Source: Stenotrophomonas sp. UBA7346
GTDB lineage: Bacteria; Pseudomonadota; Gammaproteobacteria; Xanthomonadales; Xanthomonadaceae
Direction of reading: 5' to 3'
Assembly (NCBI GenBank): GCA_002471015.1
Contig: DKPB01000025.1
Coordinates: 10,284-33,237 of the forward strand
Length of the DNA stretch: 22,954 nt
Positions 21,487 through 22,954 of this stretch are shown in pieces. A model generated the notes under the pieces. That model was not told the origin of the DNA and made no database searches. It worked only from the letters and a program-made list of their open reading frames with translations. Within the stretch, counting starts at the first letter, position 1; every line of letters begins with the position of its first letter. The position numbers and the translations under genes are program-made.

Positions 21487-22740
21487 ATGGCGGTAATGGG
21501 AATCCGTTGGCTGGATCAGCTCGAAAACATGCTGGCGCCTTATCCGATGGCCTACCCGGCGGTGGTACTGGCAGCGTTGCTGCTGGTGGCATGGTTGGCC
21601 AACTTCGTCACCAAGCGCATCCTGCTGCGCGGCCTGCGTTCGATGATCGAGCGCTTCTCCGGCCCCAATCACAATGCACGGCAGCCGCTGCGGGTGATCG
21701 CACGGCTGGCCAATATCGTGCCGTCGGTGGTGATCGCGTCGGGCCTGAGCATCGTGCCGGAGTTGCCGCCGGGCCTGGTAAACACGTTGAAGGCGCTGTG
21801 CCACGCTTGGACGGTGCTGACCATCGCCATGGCGGTATCGCATGCGCTGGACGCCTTCAACGACTTCTATGAGCGCCGTGCCGATGCACGTAACAAGCCG
21901 ATCAAGGGTTATCTGCAGGTCGTCAAGATCATCGTGTTCGTGTTCGCAGGCCTGTCGATCGTTGCGATCCTGGTCGGGGTGGAGCTGCTGCATCTGGTCA
22001 CCGGCCTGGGTGCGGCCACGGCGGTGTTCATGCTGATCTTCCAGGACACGATTCTGTCACTGGTAGCCAGTGTGCAGATCAGTGGCGATGGCCGCGTGCG
22101 CATCGGTGACTGGATCGAGATGCCGAGCCAGAACGCCGATGGTGATGTGACCGACATCGCCCTGCACACGGTGACGGTGCGCAACTTCGACAACACCATC
22201 ACCACAATCCCCACCAAGAAGCTGGTGACCGAGTCGTTCCGCAACTGGCGCGGCATGCAGGAGTCGGGCGGTCGGCGCATCAAGCGCTCGCTGTACCTGG
22301 ACCAGCACAGCGTGCGTTTCCTGGATGCACCGGCGCTGGAGCGGCTGGGTCATTTCGGTTTGCTCGATGACTACCTGCAGGCTAAGCAGCAGGAGCTGGG
22401 GCAGTGGAATGCCAAGGTGGCCGAGGAACACCCCGAGCCGGTCAATGCGCGCCGCATGACCAACCTGGGCACCTTCCGCGTCTACGTGGAGCGCTACCTG
22501 CGCAGCCATCCGGACATCAAGCAGGACATGACCTTGCTGGTGCGGCAGATGGCGCCCACGCCGCAGGGTCTGCCGTTGGAGATCTACTGTTTCGCGCCGA
22601 CCGCATGGGCGCAGTACGAGCGCACCCAGTCGGATGTGTTCGACCACCTGCTGGCGATCCTGCCGGAGTTCGGCTTGCGGGTGTTCCAGGAGTCCAGCGA
22701 CGCGATGCTGATGGCCGCCCACGAGGCGCGCAGCAGCTGA
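21487..22740 (+). CDS. YbdG-type mechanosensitive ion channel (MscS family)
   Basis: The 417-residue product matches the YbdG branch of MscS channels, which open under membrane tension and protect cells from osmotic downshock. There are about five membrane helices (near 22-45, 72-92, 103-122, 144-166 and 172-198). The last is the pore-lining helix, rich in Gly/Ala: GLGAATAVFMLIFQDTILSL. The beta domain follows, with VRIGDWIEMPSQNADGDVTDI near 204-224 and VTVRNFDNTITTIPTKKL near 229-246. The C-terminal domain then carries the extra segment typical of YbdG, with NLGTFRVYVERYLR. AAGGA at 21472-21476 is a fair ribosome site. It is monocistronic or the last gene after folB. Confidence 0.93.
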   Translation: MAVMGIRWLDQLENMLAPYPMAYPAVVLAALLLVAWLANFVTKRILLRGLRSMIERFSGPNHNARQPLRVIARLANIVPSVVIASGLSIVPELPPGLVNTLKALCHAWTVLTIAMAVSHALDAFNDFYERRADARNKPIKGYLQVVKIIVFVFAGLSIVAILVGVELLHLVTGLGAATAVFMLIFQDTILSLVASVQISGDGRVRIGDWIEMPSQNADGDVTDIALHTVTVRNFDNTITTIPTKKLVTESFRNWRGMQESGGRRIKRSLYLDQHSVRFLDAPALERLGHFGLLDDYLQAKQQELGQWNAKVAEEHPEPVNARRMTNLGTFRVYVERYLRSHPDIKQDMTLLVRQMAPTPQGLPLEIYCFAPTAWAQYERTQSDVFDHLLAILPEFGLRVFQESSDAMLMAAHEARSS

Positions 22741-22760
22741 GGGTAGGGCAGGGCGATGCT

Positions 22761-22776
22761 TGGCAAGGCCTTGCCA
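22761..22776. other. 16-bp perfect palindrome after the channel gene
   Basis: TGGCAAGGCCTTGCCA is self-complementary and lies 20 bases past the channel stop codon. It could be a weak terminator stem or a protein-binding site; there is no T-run. Confidence 0.4.
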
Positions 22777-22796
22777 GCAAAAGCCCCCTCACCCCA

Positions 22797-22823
22797 CCCC
22801 CTCTCCCGCAAGCGGGGGAGGGG
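22797..22823. repeat. CCCTCTCCCGCAAGCGGG hairpin repeat
   Basis: CCCCTCTCCCGC and GCGGGGGAGGGG flank a two-base loop, preceded by CCCCCTCACCCCAC. This is a second hairpin family, common in GC-rich proteobacterial intergenic DNA. Confidence 0.65.
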
Positions 22824-22841
22824 CAAAAGCACCGTCGCACC

Positions 22842-22864
22842 GTAGTGCCGAGCCATGCTCGGCA
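22842..22864 (+). repeat. SMAG-type REP element, copy C
   Basis: GTAG plus the TGCCGAGCCATGCTCGGCA palindrome, identical to copies A and B but in plus orientation. It sits between two hairpin repeats. Confidence 0.85.
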
Positions 22865-22888
22865 GGGGCTTGCCCAGCGAAAGGCCAA

Positions 22889-22930
22889 CCCCTCCCCAAC
22901 ACTCCCCTTGGCTGCGCCAAAGGGAGGGAG
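22889..22930 (+). repeat. Intergenic hairpin repeat, copy 8
   Basis: A CCCCTCCCC head is followed by CTCCCCTTGGC at 22902-22912, a TGC loop, and GCCAAAGGGAG at 22916-22926, with one C-A mismatch. The tip TTGGC/GCCAA equals that of copy 2. It lies between REP copies C and D. Confidence 0.75.
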
Positions 22931-22937
22931 CAAAACG

Positions 22938-22954
22938 GTAGTGCCGAGCCATGC
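22938..22954 (+). repeat. SMAG-type REP element, copy D, cut by the window end
   Basis: GTAGTGCCGAGCCATGC matches the first 17 bases of copy C exactly, in the same orientation, 96 bases downstream. The window stops inside the palindrome. Confidence 0.75.

Noticed and set aside
1..22954. Defence system, prophage, integron or secretion island
   Set aside because: Every plausible coding frame is accounted for by housekeeping, respiratory or transport families. No integrase, transposase, nuclease, helicase or toxin motifs were seen.

Overview
The window looks like chromosomal DNA of a Xanthomonadaceae gammaproteobacterium, most likely Stenotrophomonas or a close relative. The base composition is high-GC. 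The aa3 oxidase cluster has the order ctaC-ctaD-(small protein)-ctaG-ctaE-DUF2909-SURF1-SCO-like-ctaA-ctaB, known from pseudomonads and xanthomonads. The intergenic spaces carry short palindromes headed by GTAG, which match the SMAG class of REP elements described in Stenotrophomonas maltophilia. This assignment comes from gene content and recalled repeat types, not from a database search.

Layout, left to right. (1) 1-201: microsatellite, a hairpin repeat and the putA terminator. (2) 202-3435 (-): putA, the two-step proline-to-glutamate enzyme, of the form without an N-terminal DNA-binding domain. (3) 3727-12498: the aa3-type cytochrome c oxidase locus. It holds a DUF2244 membrane protein, catalytic subunits II, I and III, a 45-residue membrane protein at 6835-6972 that is easily missed, the CuB chaperone CtaG/Cox11, a DUF2909 'twin transmembrane' protein on the opposite strand, SURF1, a membrane-anchored SCO/thioredoxin-like protein, and the heme A pathway enzymes CtaA and CtaB. 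A strong terminator ends it. (4) 12536-13958: a repeat-rich segment holding one exported ChaN/EreA/Tiki-like protein bracketed by direct repeats. (5) 13959-19775 (-): a rearranged macromolecular-synthesis region, rpsU, yqeY, yihY, dnaG, a periplasmic DUF442 phosphatase-like gene and a YfeH-like transporter. (6) 19903-22740 (+): tsaD, folB and a YbdG-type mechanosensitive channel. (7) 22741-22954: an alternating run of hairpin repeats and GTAG REPs, cut by the window end.

How the genes work together. CtaB makes heme O and CtaA converts it to heme A. SURF1 and CtaG help place heme a3 and CuB in subunit I. The SCO-like protein and the small membrane proteins are probable accessory factors. PutA passes electrons from proline to quinone, feeding the same respiratory chain. 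The rpsU/yqeY/dnaG/tsaD group serves translation, tRNA modification and replication priming.

I see no transposase, phage, CRISPR, toxin or defence genes. The genes are mostly conserved housekeeping ones. The least explained content is the intergenic DNA: a hairpin-repeat family whose stem tips vary with compensating changes, two of these paired into MITE-like units with terminal inverted repeats, a 168-bp hexamer array that keeps strict 6-bp phase, and a heptamer array that takes the place of a ribosome-binding site.
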